Positions 41,605 to 49,538 of a stretch of 64,000 nucleotides of DNA are shown piece by piece. A program made the position numbers and the translations under genes. The stretch comes from SCQP01 sp050747745. Lineage in GTDB: Bacteria; Acidobacteriota; Terriglobia; Terriglobales; SCQP01. The notes under the pieces are model-generated. The model was not told the origin of the DNA. It did not search any database and worked only from the letters and a program-made list of their open reading frames with translations. The DNA is taken from positions 62,001-126,000 of the forward strand of contig JBOGKM010000086.1 of NCBI GenBank assembly GCA_050747745.1, read 5' to 3'. Position 1 is the first letter of the stretch. Each line of letters begins with the position of its first letter.

Positions 41605-42895
41605 GACTGCGATCCACCAACAGCGAGGCCGTGTTGCCACCCAGCCCGCTGGCATTGAGCAGCAAGCGGCGGTAAGAGCCAGGGCGCGCCTCGCCGCGCA
41701 CCAGGTCCAGTCCCAGGTCAGGATCGGGAAGTTCGCAATTCAAGATCGGCGGCACGAAGCCAGGCTCCGCCAGCGCCCCCAGAGCGGCGATCAGCTCCAG
41801 CGGGCCAGAGCCAGCCAAAAGATTGCCGCTCAACGACTTAACGGCAGTTACCGGCGTATGCGGCACACGCTCGCCCAACAGGCGGGCTATGGCTTCGGCT
41901 TCGGCGCGGTCGCCAGCAGGCGTGGCCAGGCCATTGGCATAGATGGCTCCGATCTGGCCGGGAGCGAGCCCGGCATCGTCTAAAGCTGCCTCCATGGCGC
42001 CCAGGTACTCCTCAGCGCTCTCGTTGGGTCGCTCCGTGAGGCCGCTGCTGGCATTGCCGTAGCCGCGAATTTCGCCGTAAATGCGCGCTCCGCGGGCGCG
42101 CGCGTGCTCGCGTTCCTCCAGCACCACGAAGGCGCCGCCTTCGGCGGCTACAAAGCCTGCGCGACTGCGGTCAAAGGGGCGGCTGGCGGAAGCTCCATTG
42201 CCATCGCCCATGTACAGCAAGCCGGTCGGTTCGAAGCTTTCCAGCCGCTCCTCGTCTAGCAGGGACTCGTAACCGCCCGCAACGGCCAGATCCACGCGCC
42301 CACTGCGGATGGCGTGGAACGCCTCCCCCACTGCCATGCTGCCTCCGGCGCCGCTCATGCAGATGTTGGCATTGGGCCCCTGCGCCCCCAGCCGCATGCT
42401 GACGAAATAGAGCACCAGGTTCGCCAGGCTCTTCAGCAGCCAGAGGGGATTAATGATGGGGATGCCTTCGGCGCCGAAGCGTTGCAGATCCAGGCCGCTG
42501 CCGCCGTAGGACAGTTCCAGGGCCGGCAGCAGTTCATCGCGATCGCCGGCGTGCCCGGGCGAGCCGACGTAGCTGCCGACCCGTTCGGGAGCCAGCCCGG
42601 CACGCCTCTCGTCCAGACCGGCATCCTGTACCGCCAGTTCCACCGCCGCCACGCCCAGACGCACCGGGCGGGTCATCAGCTTCAAGGCCTTGGCGTCCTT
42701 AATAAATTGCCGGGGTTGAAAATCGCGCACGGCGCCGCCCACGTGCGTGCGGTACGCCTCCAGCGACATGTGCGGCACAGTCCCGACGCCGCTCTGGCCG
42801 GCGCGCAGCGCCGCCCAGACCGCGGGAACGGAATTGCCCAACGGCGACACCGTTCCGGCGCCGGTAATGACCGCCCGCCGGGGTTCAGGATGCAT
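41597..42895 (-). CDS. Full-length ketosynthase C with all catalytic residues replaced
   Basis: A 432-residue ketosynthase-fold protein that keeps RAVITGAGTVSPLGN, the RPFDRSRAGFV segment and the GLGGNTASLL end. The triad is lost: the Cys position, aligned without gaps between Gly-Pro and the downstream Gly-Gly, is Gly182 (GPNANICMSGAGG); the first His is Asn321 (IYANGLATPAGD); the second is Asn358 (VKSLSGNLLAG). Lys353 remains. It is therefore predicted to be a non-condensing partner such as a chain-length factor. The ATG lies inside the 3' end of active ketosynthase D, an 11-base overlap. Confidence 0.85.
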   Translation of the reverse strand: MHPEPRRAVITGAGTVSPLGNSVPAVWAALRAGQSGVGTVPHMSLEAYRTHVGGAVRDFQPRQFIKDAKALKLMTRPVRLGVAAVELAVQDAGLDERRAGLAPERVGSYVGSPGHAGDRDELLPALELSYGGSGLDLQRFGAEGIPIINPLWLLKSLANLVLYFVSMRLGAQGPNANICMSGAGGSMAVGEAFHAIRSGRVDLAVAGGYESLLDEERLESFEPTGLLYMGDGNGASASRPFDRSRAGFVAAEGGAFVVLEEREHARARGARIYGEIRGYGNASSGLTERPNESAEEYLGAMEAALDDAGLAPGQIGAIYANGLATPAGDRAEAEAIARLLGERVPHTPVTAVKSLSGNLLAGSGPLELIAALGALAEPGFVPPILNCELPDPDLGLDLVRGEARPGSYRRLLLNASGLGGNTASLLVDRSLA

Positions 42896-44183
42896 AGGCG
42901 CGCAAGACCAGGCTCCCATTGGAGCCGCCGAAACCGAAGGAATTGGAGACCACGGTGCGCACCGTTTGCTCGCGGCCGTGATTGGGCACGTAGTCGAGGT
43001 CGCAGACCGGATCGGGGTGTTCGTAATTGATGGTCGGCGGGATAAAGCCGCGTCCGATCACCAGGGTCGAGATGATGGCTTCGATGGCGCCGGCCGCGTT
43101 GACCATGTGCCCGGTCATCGATTTGGTCGAGCTGATCGGAATTTTGGCGGCGTATTCCCCGAAGCAGCGCTTGATGGCCATGGTTTCGCTGGAATCGTTT
43201 TGCAGCGTCGAAGTGCCATGGGCGTTGATGTAGTCCACCTCGGCGGCAGCGATGCCGGCGTCGGCCAGGGCGGCCTGCATGGCCAGCATGGGACCCTGTC
43301 CGTCGGGCGGAGAATCGGTAATGCGGTAGGCGTTGATGGAGGCGCCAAAGCCAGCCAGTTCGGCATAGATACGGGCGCCGCGGCGGCGGGCGTGCTGTTC
43401 TTCTTCCAGCACCAGCATGGCGCCGCCCTCGGCGAGCACGAAGCCATCGCGCTCGCGGTCGAAGGGCCGGGAGGCTTGCTGGGGATGGTCGTTATTTTTC
43501 GACAGGGCACCCAGCAAAATGAATCCGGCGACCATGGTCGGCTCCATCAGGCACTCGGCCCCGCCCGCGAGCATGACATCGGCTGCGCCGTTGCGGATGG
43601 TGTCAAGCGCGTAACCAAGGGCCTGGGAGCTGGAGGTGCAGGCGGTGGAAATGGTGGCCATGGGACCGCGCGCCTGCAATTCAGCCGCCAACACGTAGCC
43701 CAGCCCGTAGGGCGAGTAGCGCAAATACTCCCAACTGGGAACCGCGGCCAGTACTTTGCGGCGCTCGCTCAAGCCGGGCGGACGCAGTTTGCGTTCGGCG
43801 AGTTCGGGCAGGAGACTGTCGCGGCGGCCTTCCGTGCCCAGGGCAATGCCCAGCCGTCTGGGATCCACCCCGGCAGCATCGCCCGGCTTCAGACCTGCAT
43901 CCGCGAAAGCGGCACGGGCGGCGAACCAGCCGAAGGAGTTTTTGCGGTCCAGGGCTTCGGCGATAGGCGGCCGCGCCTGGGCGCGGGCATGCTCGGGATC
44001 GAAGCCTTTTACTTCACCGCCGATGCGTGTCTCAAACGTCGATGCATCGAATAGCGTGAGCGGACCGATGCCGCAGCGGCCGGCCCGCAGACCCTCCCAG
44101 GTGGACTCGTGCGTGTGCCCCAGCGGCGTAATGGCCCCCAGTCCAGTGATGACCACGCGGCGGCGATGGCCGTTGCCGTTCAT
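42885..44183 (-). CDS. Ketosynthase D (active FabF-like beta-ketoacyl-ACP synthase)
   Basis: A 432-residue condensing enzyme that looks most like FabF. It has RRVVITGLGAITPLG, active Cys182 in ISTACTSSSQ, His322 in INAHGTSTLQND, His359 in STKSMTGHMVNAAG and the VSNSFGFGGSNGSLVL end. All catalytic residues are present. The ATG at 44183 overlaps the dehydratase stop (ATGA); the longer frame to 44252 adds nothing recognisable. It directly precedes degenerate ketosynthase C and may pair with it as a KS/chain-length-factor dimer. Confidence 0.92.
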   Translation of the reverse strand: MNGNGHRRRVVITGLGAITPLGHTHESTWEGLRAGRCGIGPLTLFDASTFETRIGGEVKGFDPEHARAQARPPIAEALDRKNSFGWFAARAAFADAGLKPGDAAGVDPRRLGIALGTEGRRDSLLPELAERKLRPPGLSERRKVLAAVPSWEYLRYSPYGLGYVLAAELQARGPMATISTACTSSSQALGYALDTIRNGAADVMLAGGAECLMEPTMVAGFILLGALSKNNDHPQQASRPFDRERDGFVLAEGGAMLVLEEEQHARRRGARIYAELAGFGASINAYRITDSPPDGQGPMLAMQAALADAGIAAAEVDYINAHGTSTLQNDSSETMAIKRCFGEYAAKIPISSTKSMTGHMVNAAGAIEAIISTLVIGRGFIPPTINYEHPDPVCDLDYVPNHGREQTVRTVVSNSFGFGGSNGSLVLRAYAS

Positions 44184-44689
44184 GCCGGTTCTCCCGGGCG
44201 AGAGCCAATTTCCAAGCCCTGGAGCAGGCTTCGGTTCACCTGCTCCGCCCACAGGTCGAGTTGAGCCCGCGCGGCCGGCGGAATCACCTGGTTCTGCCCA
44301 GAGTCATAACCGAGCATCAATTCCGCTGAAGCCACCGGTTTGCCAGCTACCTTGGCGGTGCAGCGGCAACGCCCGGCGCCATCCACTAGTCCCATCATTT
44401 CCGCACGCAGCTCAACAGTGTCCCCGGGGCGGACAAAATGGCGGAAACGGGCGTTTTGGATGGTGAGGAGCACTGGCAGCACCTTTTCACCCCCCTCGGC
44501 AGCGACCGAGTAAGTAATCAGGCGTCCCGCCAGTTGCGCCATGGCTTCCACCAGCAGCACCCCGGGCACCACCGGGAAACCGGGGAAATGATCGTTGAAG
44601 TAATCCTCGCTGAGGGCGACACACTTATGCCCCACTGCGTGCGAACCCGGCTGCAGTTCAGTGATCCGATCGAGGAGCAGATAGCGCAT
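44180..44689 (-). CDS. FabZ-like 3-hydroxyacyl-ACP dehydratase
   Basis: A 169-residue hot-dog-fold protein. The FabZ signature is NDHFPGFPVVPGVLLVEAMA, with catalytic His34 and Glu48, followed by QNARFRHFVRPGD, the typical second motif. It should dehydrate beta-hydroxyacyl-ACP to the enoyl form for the cluster pathway. It is about 20 residues longer than housekeeping FabZ at the C-terminus. The start ATG 44689 lies two bases after the ACP stop. Confidence 0.88.
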   Translation of the reverse strand: MRYLLLDRITELQPGSHAVGHKCVALSEDYFNDHFPGFPVVPGVLLVEAMAQLAGRLITYSVAAEGGEKVLPVLLTIQNARFRHFVRPGDTVELRAEMMGLVDGAGRCRCTAKVAGKPVASAELMLGYDSGQNQVIPPAARAQLDLWAEQVNRSLLQGLEIGSRPGEPA

Positions 44690-44691
44690 GC

Positions 44692-45177
44692 CTAGTGGAC
44701 GGCAGCTTTTTCCGCCTCCAACTCGCCGATGCGCCACGCCACCAGCCGGGCAAAGGTCTCGGGCGTAAAGAGGGCGGGAATTTCCCTCGAGGTGAGGCCA
44801 ACGTGCAGCTTGGCGGGGTTGACCTCAGGCATCAGAACGCGCAGCCGCTCCAGGGCGGCTGCGGTGAGCACGCCATTTTGCTGGAATTCGGCTTCGGTGA
44901 GCGAACCCTGGGTGGCGCGCTGAATGCCGCCGCGTGGGATCTTGATGCCGAAGGCGGACTCGAGCCGGAACAGCAGGTCGAGGAAATCCAGCGATTCGGC
45001 GTTGAGATCGTTCATGAGGCTGCTGGAGGGCTGGACTTCGCTTTCCTCCCGGCCCAAAACTTCGGCCACGGCGCTGCGCACCGTGCCCAGAATCTCGTCG
45101 TGCCGGCTAGCCAGCACACGATCGGCGGTTTCGCGAATCTTGACAACTTCCAAGGCACTGGCACTTGCTTCAGGCAT
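44692..45177 (-). CDS. Acyl carrier protein with long C-terminal extension
   Basis: A 161-residue protein. Residues 25-95 are an acyl carrier domain with the phosphopantetheine site Ser62 in LNAESLDFLDLLFRLES and the FGIKIPR helix-III end. A ~65-residue C-terminal segment follows (LTAAALERLRVLMPEVNPAK and more) that ordinary 80-residue ACPs lack. It may dock a partner enzyme. AAGGAG precedes the ATG at the normal distance. It sits between the enoyl reductase and dehydratase genes of the cluster. Confidence 0.85.
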   Translation of the reverse strand: MPEASASALEVVKIRETADRVLASRHDEILGTVRSAVAEVLGREESEVQPSSSLMNDLNAESLDFLDLLFRLESAFGIKIPRGGIQRATQGSLTEAEFQQNGVLTAAALERLRVLMPEVNPAKLHVGLTSREIPALFTPETFARLVAWRIGELEAEKAAVH

Positions 45178-45209
45178 AGGCAGGAGCTCCTTGCGTGAAT
45201 TTTCAACTT

Positions 45210-45983
45210 CTAGCTGACGCTCAGCAGCGATAAGCCGCCGTCGGCGATGATAGTCTGTCCGTAAATCCAATTGGCTGCGTCCGAACACAAAAAGGCCGCG
45301 ACTTCGGCCAGATCCTCGGGCGTGCCGATGCGCCCGGCAGGTGAAATCTTCTCACACGCTTCCTTCATTTGGGCGTAATTGGCGAACAATTTGAGGGCAT
45401 CGGTATCGATCGGTCCGCCCGAGAGCGTGTTGCAGTTGATACCCTCCTTGCCTAGCTCCACGGCCATATAGCGGGTCAGGGCCTCGGTGGCGGCTTTGGT
45501 GACGCCGATGGAGGCGTAGCCGGGAATGTAGTACTGGGAACCGAGGCTGGAGAGGCTCAAAATTTTCCCCCGGCGGCCTTTCATCAGCGGCACTGCCTTT
45601 TGGGTACTGAGCAGCAGAGCGTTGGTATTGCCATTGATCGTGTGATCCCAGCCCGCCAGGCGCTGGCGCAGGACGGGGCCGTAGGTGCCAACGTCAATGG
45701 CGTTATTCACGAAGATGTCGAGCACGCCGAAATGCTCCTGCACCGCGCCGAACAACTTGGCGATGCCCTCGGCGCTGGTCGCGTCGGCGTTGACGGTTTC
45801 CGCTCGCCGGCCCAGGGCGCGAATTTCCTCCGCCAGTTTCGCCGCCGCATCTCCGCTGGTGACAAAGTTGATCACCACGTCGGCGCCGCCCTGCGCCAAG
45901 CGCAGTGCGATGGCGCGGCCGATGCCGCGCGCCGCGCCCGTGATGAGCGCAACTTTCCCACTTAGTCCGTTACTTTCCCCCAT
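45210..45983 (-). CDS. fabL: FabL-type enoyl-ACP reductase (NADPH)
   Basis: A 257-residue short-chain dehydrogenase that starts GKVALITGAARGIGRAIA. The active site is Tyr156 and Lys163 in GYASIGVTKAATEALT. This Tyr-x6-Lys spacing is the FabL signature, distinct from FabG (Tyr-x3-Lys). GGPIDTDALKLF and GQTIIADGGLSLL also match FabL. It should reduce enoyl-ACP, so at least some double bonds in the cluster product are saturated. Start ATG 45983 has GGAGG only two bases away; a GTG four codons upstream is an alternative. Confidence 0.88.
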   Translation of the reverse strand: MGESNGLSGKVALITGAARGIGRAIALRLAQGGADVVINFVTSGDAAAKLAEEIRALGRRAETVNADATSAEGIAKLFGAVQEHFGVLDIFVNNAIDVGTYGPVLRQRLAGWDHTINGNTNALLLSTQKAVPLMKGRRGKILSLSSLGSQYYIPGYASIGVTKAATEALTRYMAVELGKEGINCNTLSGGPIDTDALKLFANYAQMKEACEKISPAGRIGTPEDLAEVAAFLCSDAANWIYGQTIIADGGLSLLSVS

Positions 45984-46024
45984 TGCCTCCCCCACGCTCT
46001 GCGGTGCAACTCCGCCGAGGCCGT

Positions 46025-47320
46025 CTACGACCGTACCGCCTGGGCCACCGGCTGCAGTTTGGGCGCCAGACGATGGAAGGCCTGCTGCAGATGCTGATAC
46101 TGCGCTCCCAAGTCATGCTCGGGACGGCCATGCAGCGTCTGCGGGCTCTTGAAGTAGAAGCCCAGCCACTCCAGCGCGCCCTTTTCTCCCGCCCGCTGCG
46201 CCGCCGCGCTTAGCAGCGCCAGATCGAGCAGCAGCGGAGCCGCCAGAATGCTATCCCGGCAGAGAAAGTTGATCTTGATCTGCATGGGGTAACCCAGCCA
46301 TCCGATTATGTCGATGTTGTCCCAGCTTTCCTTGTTGTCGCCGCGGGGCGGGTAGTAGTTGATCTTCACCTGGTGCGAGAGCTTGCCGTATAGCTCCGGG
46401 TAGCATTCTGGCTGCAGGATGTGATTCAGCGCCGACAGCTTGGATTCCTCCTTGGTGCGGAAGGCGGCGGGATCGTCCAGCGTGGCGCCATCGCCATTGC
46501 CCAAAATGTTGGTCGAAAACCACCCCGCCAGACCCAGCATGCGCTGCTTGATGCCGGGCGCGAGGATGGTTTTCAGCAGCGTCTGGCCGGTCTTGAGATC
46601 CTTGCCGCTTACCGGGCAGCCCTGGGCTTCTGCCAGTTCGATCATCACCGGCATATCCACCGTCAGGGTAGGTGTGGCGTTCACAAAGCCGCACTTTTCC
46701 TTCAGCGCCGCATAGGCATAGACCATGCTGGGTGCGATGGTGGGTTCGTTCTCCTTCATCGCGGTCTCAAAAATCTTGAGGCTCTGATGGGCTGGGCCGA
46801 TGGGCAGGAAAACTTCAGTGGAACCGCACCACATTACCACCACCTGCTCCAGCCGGTGCTGCGTCTTAAAGGCGCGGATGTCTTCGCGCAGCGCTTCCGC
46901 CTGCTCGAACTTGTTGGTTTGCGCCTTGAGGTGGCGCCCTTCGCTGCGGCGCAGATACTGCGGATCGTGGATGCCGGGCAGCGACTTAATGGCCTCGAGC
47001 GCGGGGCGCACTGCGGCCAACTGCATCGGTTCCAGAACCGCTGCCGCCACCGCCATCTCATAGGCGTTGCCGGCGTGGATATCCCAGCCGCCGAACACCA
47101 GATCTTCCAGAGCCGTCAGTTGCAGATACTCGCTCAGGCTGACGCTTTTTCGTGCGCCCGCAGGCGTAATTTGCGCCAACTGCGTCAGCGACCCGAACGG
47201 CCGTGCCGAGCCCTGGCGGATGGCCTCGACGCCCGCAATCAGCGTCGTCGAGATGGCGCCCATGCCGACCAGCATTACTCCCAGACGGGACGAACCTGCA
47301 TTCCTCGTAGTAGTACTCAT
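46025..47320 (-). CDS. ino1: myo-Inositol-1-phosphate synthase
   Basis: A 431-residue enzyme that converts glucose-6-phosphate to 1L-myo-inositol-1-phosphate with bound NAD. Typical blocks are VMLVGMGAISTTLIAG (Rossmann loop), VVVMWCGSTEVF, GWFSTNILGNGDG, KINYYPPRGDNKESWDNIDI and QIKINFLCRDSILAAPL. The length fits prokaryotic and archaeal forms. The ATG at 47320 has a strong GGGAGG seven bases upstream. Its placement inside a fatty-acid-type cluster implies that inositol feeds the cluster product or its anchoring lipid. Confidence 0.93.
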   Translation of the reverse strand: MSTTTRNAGSSRLGVMLVGMGAISTTLIAGVEAIRQGSARPFGSLTQLAQITPAGARKSVSLSEYLQLTALEDLVFGGWDIHAGNAYEMAVAAAVLEPMQLAAVRPALEAIKSLPGIHDPQYLRRSEGRHLKAQTNKFEQAEALREDIRAFKTQHRLEQVVVMWCGSTEVFLPIGPAHQSLKIFETAMKENEPTIAPSMVYAYAALKEKCGFVNATPTLTVDMPVMIELAEAQGCPVSGKDLKTGQTLLKTILAPGIKQRMLGLAGWFSTNILGNGDGATLDDPAAFRTKEESKLSALNHILQPECYPELYGKLSHQVKINYYPPRGDNKESWDNIDIIGWLGYPMQIKINFLCRDSILAAPLLLDLALLSAAAQRAGEKGALEWLGFYFKSPQTLHGRPEHDLGAQYQHLQQAFHRLAPKLQPVAQAVRS

Positions 47321-47523
47321 GCTTAGCCCTCCCCTTCTTTTTTTACGCAACCGCCGCGTCCGGCTAACGCCGGCTCCGTTGGGCGGCCAGGAGCTTTGCT
47401 CCCGCAGCTTGCGAACAACATGCCCGCAAGCCCTGATTTTGGGAAACTGCCAATTAATCGTCCGTTAAAAAATGATTAAACAGATTTAACCGTGAAATCG
47501 AACCCGTTGCCCTAGAGAACTGG
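47321..47523 (-). promoter_or_regulatory. ino1 leader with AT-rich inverted repeat and stem-loop
   Basis: The 203 bases between ligase B and ino1 are the longest gap inside the cluster. They contain the inverted repeat TTAAA-N4-TTTAA (47476-47489) in an AT-rich island and a GC-rich stem-loop CCGGC-TAAC-GCCGG (47360-47373). A purine-rich Shine-Dalgarno region follows. This looks like an internal promoter or operator, but no clear -35/-10 pair is present. Confidence 0.3.
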
Positions 47524-48909
47524 CTAGAGACGCGCATGCTCCGGGCGCGGTAGTGCTTCTTTCGCCATCCTCTCGTCCACGACGCGGCGGAGCTTGTGGC
47601 GGCGGGAATCGCCGGAGTCGCGAAGCGCCCCATGCGGCATCCAGCGAAGCTGCAGTTCAAACAAACCCATTTGCAGGTTCTTCTGGTAGTAGGGAAAAAT
47701 TTCAGCGAAACGCTGGCGGAGACGGGCTTCGCGTTCGAGCAAGCTGGCGCGAGGATCGGCAGCCTCGCCATCCCGCAGCTCCAGCCGGGCTTCAATCAGG
47801 TCGCGGGATTCTGGCTGGAGCACGGCCACTTGCCATTCGCCGATGCCGGCATCCTCCTCAAGCCAGGTTTCGAAAATCCAGGGGCTGATCATGCCCATGC
47901 CGCAGGAGATGATTTCATCGCCGCGGCCCTGAATACGATCAATGCGCCGCATTTTCTGCAGGATGCAGCCGCAAGGTTCGTCCAGAAAGCGGGTGATGTC
48001 GTTGGAGCGGTAACGGATCAGCGGCATCACCTTGCGGGTGATGGTGCTGAAAACCAGCTCGCCGAAGCCAGCCTGGTTGGGGTGGAGAATTTCGAAGATA
48101 AAGTTGGGTTCGTTGAGGTGATAGCCCTTTTGCGCGGGGCATTCAATGGCGCTGGCGCCCAGCGATTCGGTTTGGCCGTAGGCTTGATAGACTTTCGTGT
48201 TCCAGACGCCTTCGATCCATTTGCGGGTGCGCTCGCTCATGTTCTCGCTGCCGGCCAGAATGAACTTCACCGGCCAGGCGCCTTGGCGTTCAGCGATTTC
48301 CGTCAAGCTCACCAGCCAGGAGGTGTCCACCACCATCACGTTGAACTCGTAATCGCGGACGCGGCGGTAGAACTCGGAGGGCTCGAGTTTGGAGGCGATC
48401 ATGTGGAAACAGCCGACGGCGTTGAGCGAGTGCAGGAGGCTGATGCCCGCGTTCCAGAAGGCGTAATCGAAAGCGTCCACGACGCGGTCCTCGGGCCGCA
48501 GGCCGAGGTTCCACAACCCCACGGCGCCTTCGAAGCCGATGTCGTGGACTTCCTCGTTGGAAAAGTAGAGGCGCTTGTTGCGGGCGGTAGTGCCCGTGGT
48601 TTCAAAACCGGCTTGGGGCGGAGCGCACAAGAACTCGCGCGTATCGCGCTCCCGCAGGTCGGCGGAAGTGGTGTAGAAATCGCCCAGGCCCTCGGGGCGT
48701 CGAATGCGGGAAATATCCAAACCCAACTCCGCGAAGCGCTGCCGATAGAAGGGGCTGTGAGCGTTGACACGTTCCAGGGTGGTCTGGAATTCGGCCAACT
48801 GCACGCGCTCGATCCAACTGCGCGGTGCGCGCTGGGCCAACTTGGCGCGCCGCGGCACACTGGGGCCGAGAAATAGTTTCTCCAGCAGCGTGGGAACTTG
48901 GTCGAGCAT
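47524..48909 (-). CDS. PaaK/LuxE-like adenylate-forming ligase B
   Basis: A 461-residue ANL-family enzyme paralogous to ligase A at 37363-38700. Shared blocks include LGDFYTTSADLR, GFETTGTTARNKR, GAVGLWNLGLRPED, YQAYGQTESLG, MPLIRYRSNDITRF, IQGRGDEI and the Lys in HKLRRVVDERM. It adds ~20 residues before the catalytic core. It should activate a different carboxylic acid or act at a different step than its paralogue. It is the first gene of the minus-strand cluster; start ATG 48909 is chosen over a GTG at 48936. It is transcribed divergently from the TPR gene. Confidence 0.85.
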   Translation of the reverse strand: MLDQVPTLLEKLFLGPSVPRRAKLAQRAPRSWIERVQLAEFQTTLERVNAHSPFYRQRFAELGLDISRIRRPEGLGDFYTTSADLRERDTREFLCAPPQAGFETTGTTARNKRLYFSNEEVHDIGFEGAVGLWNLGLRPEDRVVDAFDYAFWNAGISLLHSLNAVGCFHMIASKLEPSEFYRRVRDYEFNVMVVDTSWLVSLTEIAERQGAWPVKFILAGSENMSERTRKWIEGVWNTKVYQAYGQTESLGASAIECPAQKGYHLNEPNFIFEILHPNQAGFGELVFSTITRKVMPLIRYRSNDITRFLDEPCGCILQKMRRIDRIQGRGDEIISCGMGMISPWIFETWLEEDAGIGEWQVAVLQPESRDLIEARLELRDGEAADPRASLLEREARLRQRFAEIFPYYQKNLQMGLFELQLRWMPHGALRDSGDSRRHKLRRVVDERMAKEALPRPEHARL

Positions 48910-49025
48910 AGGCAACGGCGCCGTGCGCGCAGGCACGACGCCTTCATCATATCTCCAGACGCTGCGAACGCCAACGGGCGTACGGCCGCTTGACGATGGG
49001 CGGCGCTTTGCCGCCTAATACTGCC

Positions 49026-49538
49026 ATGAGCACTGCAGCACGATCCACCGATCCACAGTATCAAACCATGCTGGAGCAATATACCGCCGGCATGAAGATG
49101 TACAGCCAGCAGAAGTTTGAACGCGCCAAAGCGCTTCTGGAAAAAGTCTGCGATAGCCCTTACCGCGAACTCGCCGAGCGCGCCGGGATACACGTGAATG
49201 CCTGCAACGGCCGGCTGCAGGTAGGCGTGGCCAAGCCGAGCACGCCGGAAGAATGTTACCAGGCGGCGATTGTGAAGCTCAACGCGGCCCAGTATCAGGA
49301 CGCCGAGGAACTGCTGGCCAAGGCGCTGCGCGGGGGCTATAAAGGCGCCGATGTTGCCTATGCGCTGGCGTGCCTGCGCGCCCAGACCCACGAGCCCGAA
49401 GCCGCGCTCACGCATTTGCGCGAGGCGATCCGCGGCGACTCGTTTTGCCGGGTGCTGGCGCGTCAGGATCATGATTTCGAGCCGCTGATGGAAGACCCGC
49501 GTTTCACCGAAATCCTTTACCCGGAGTCCAGGGCCTGA
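49026..49538 (+). CDS. Cytoplasmic TPR protein
   Basis: A 170-residue protein of tetratricopeptide-like helix pairs: YTAGMKMYSQQKFERAKALL, ECYQAAIVKLNAAQYQDAEE and HEPEAALTHLREAIRGDS. It ends with FEPLMEDPRFTEILYP, a motif common at the ends of TPR proteins. There is no signal peptide. The glmU GTG follows its TGA with no gap, so the two are cotranslated. A direct link to cell-wall precursor synthesis is not otherwise supported. Confidence 0.65.
   Translation: MSTAARSTDPQYQTMLEQYTAGMKMYSQQKFERAKALLEKVCDSPYRELAERAGIHVNACNGRLQVGVAKPSTPEECYQAAIVKLNAAQYQDAEELLAKALRGGYKGADVAYALACLRAQTHEPEAALTHLREAIRGDSFCRVLARQDHDFEPLMEDPRFTEILYPESRA

Noticed and set aside
47360..47373. GC-rich hairpin considered as a terminator
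   Set aside because: The T-run lies on the wrong side for either strand, so it does not form an intrinsic terminator.
47461..47495. AT-rich palindrome considered as a dif site
   Set aside because: It lacks the conserved XerC/XerD half-site sequences and 6-base centre; it fits an operator or promoter better.
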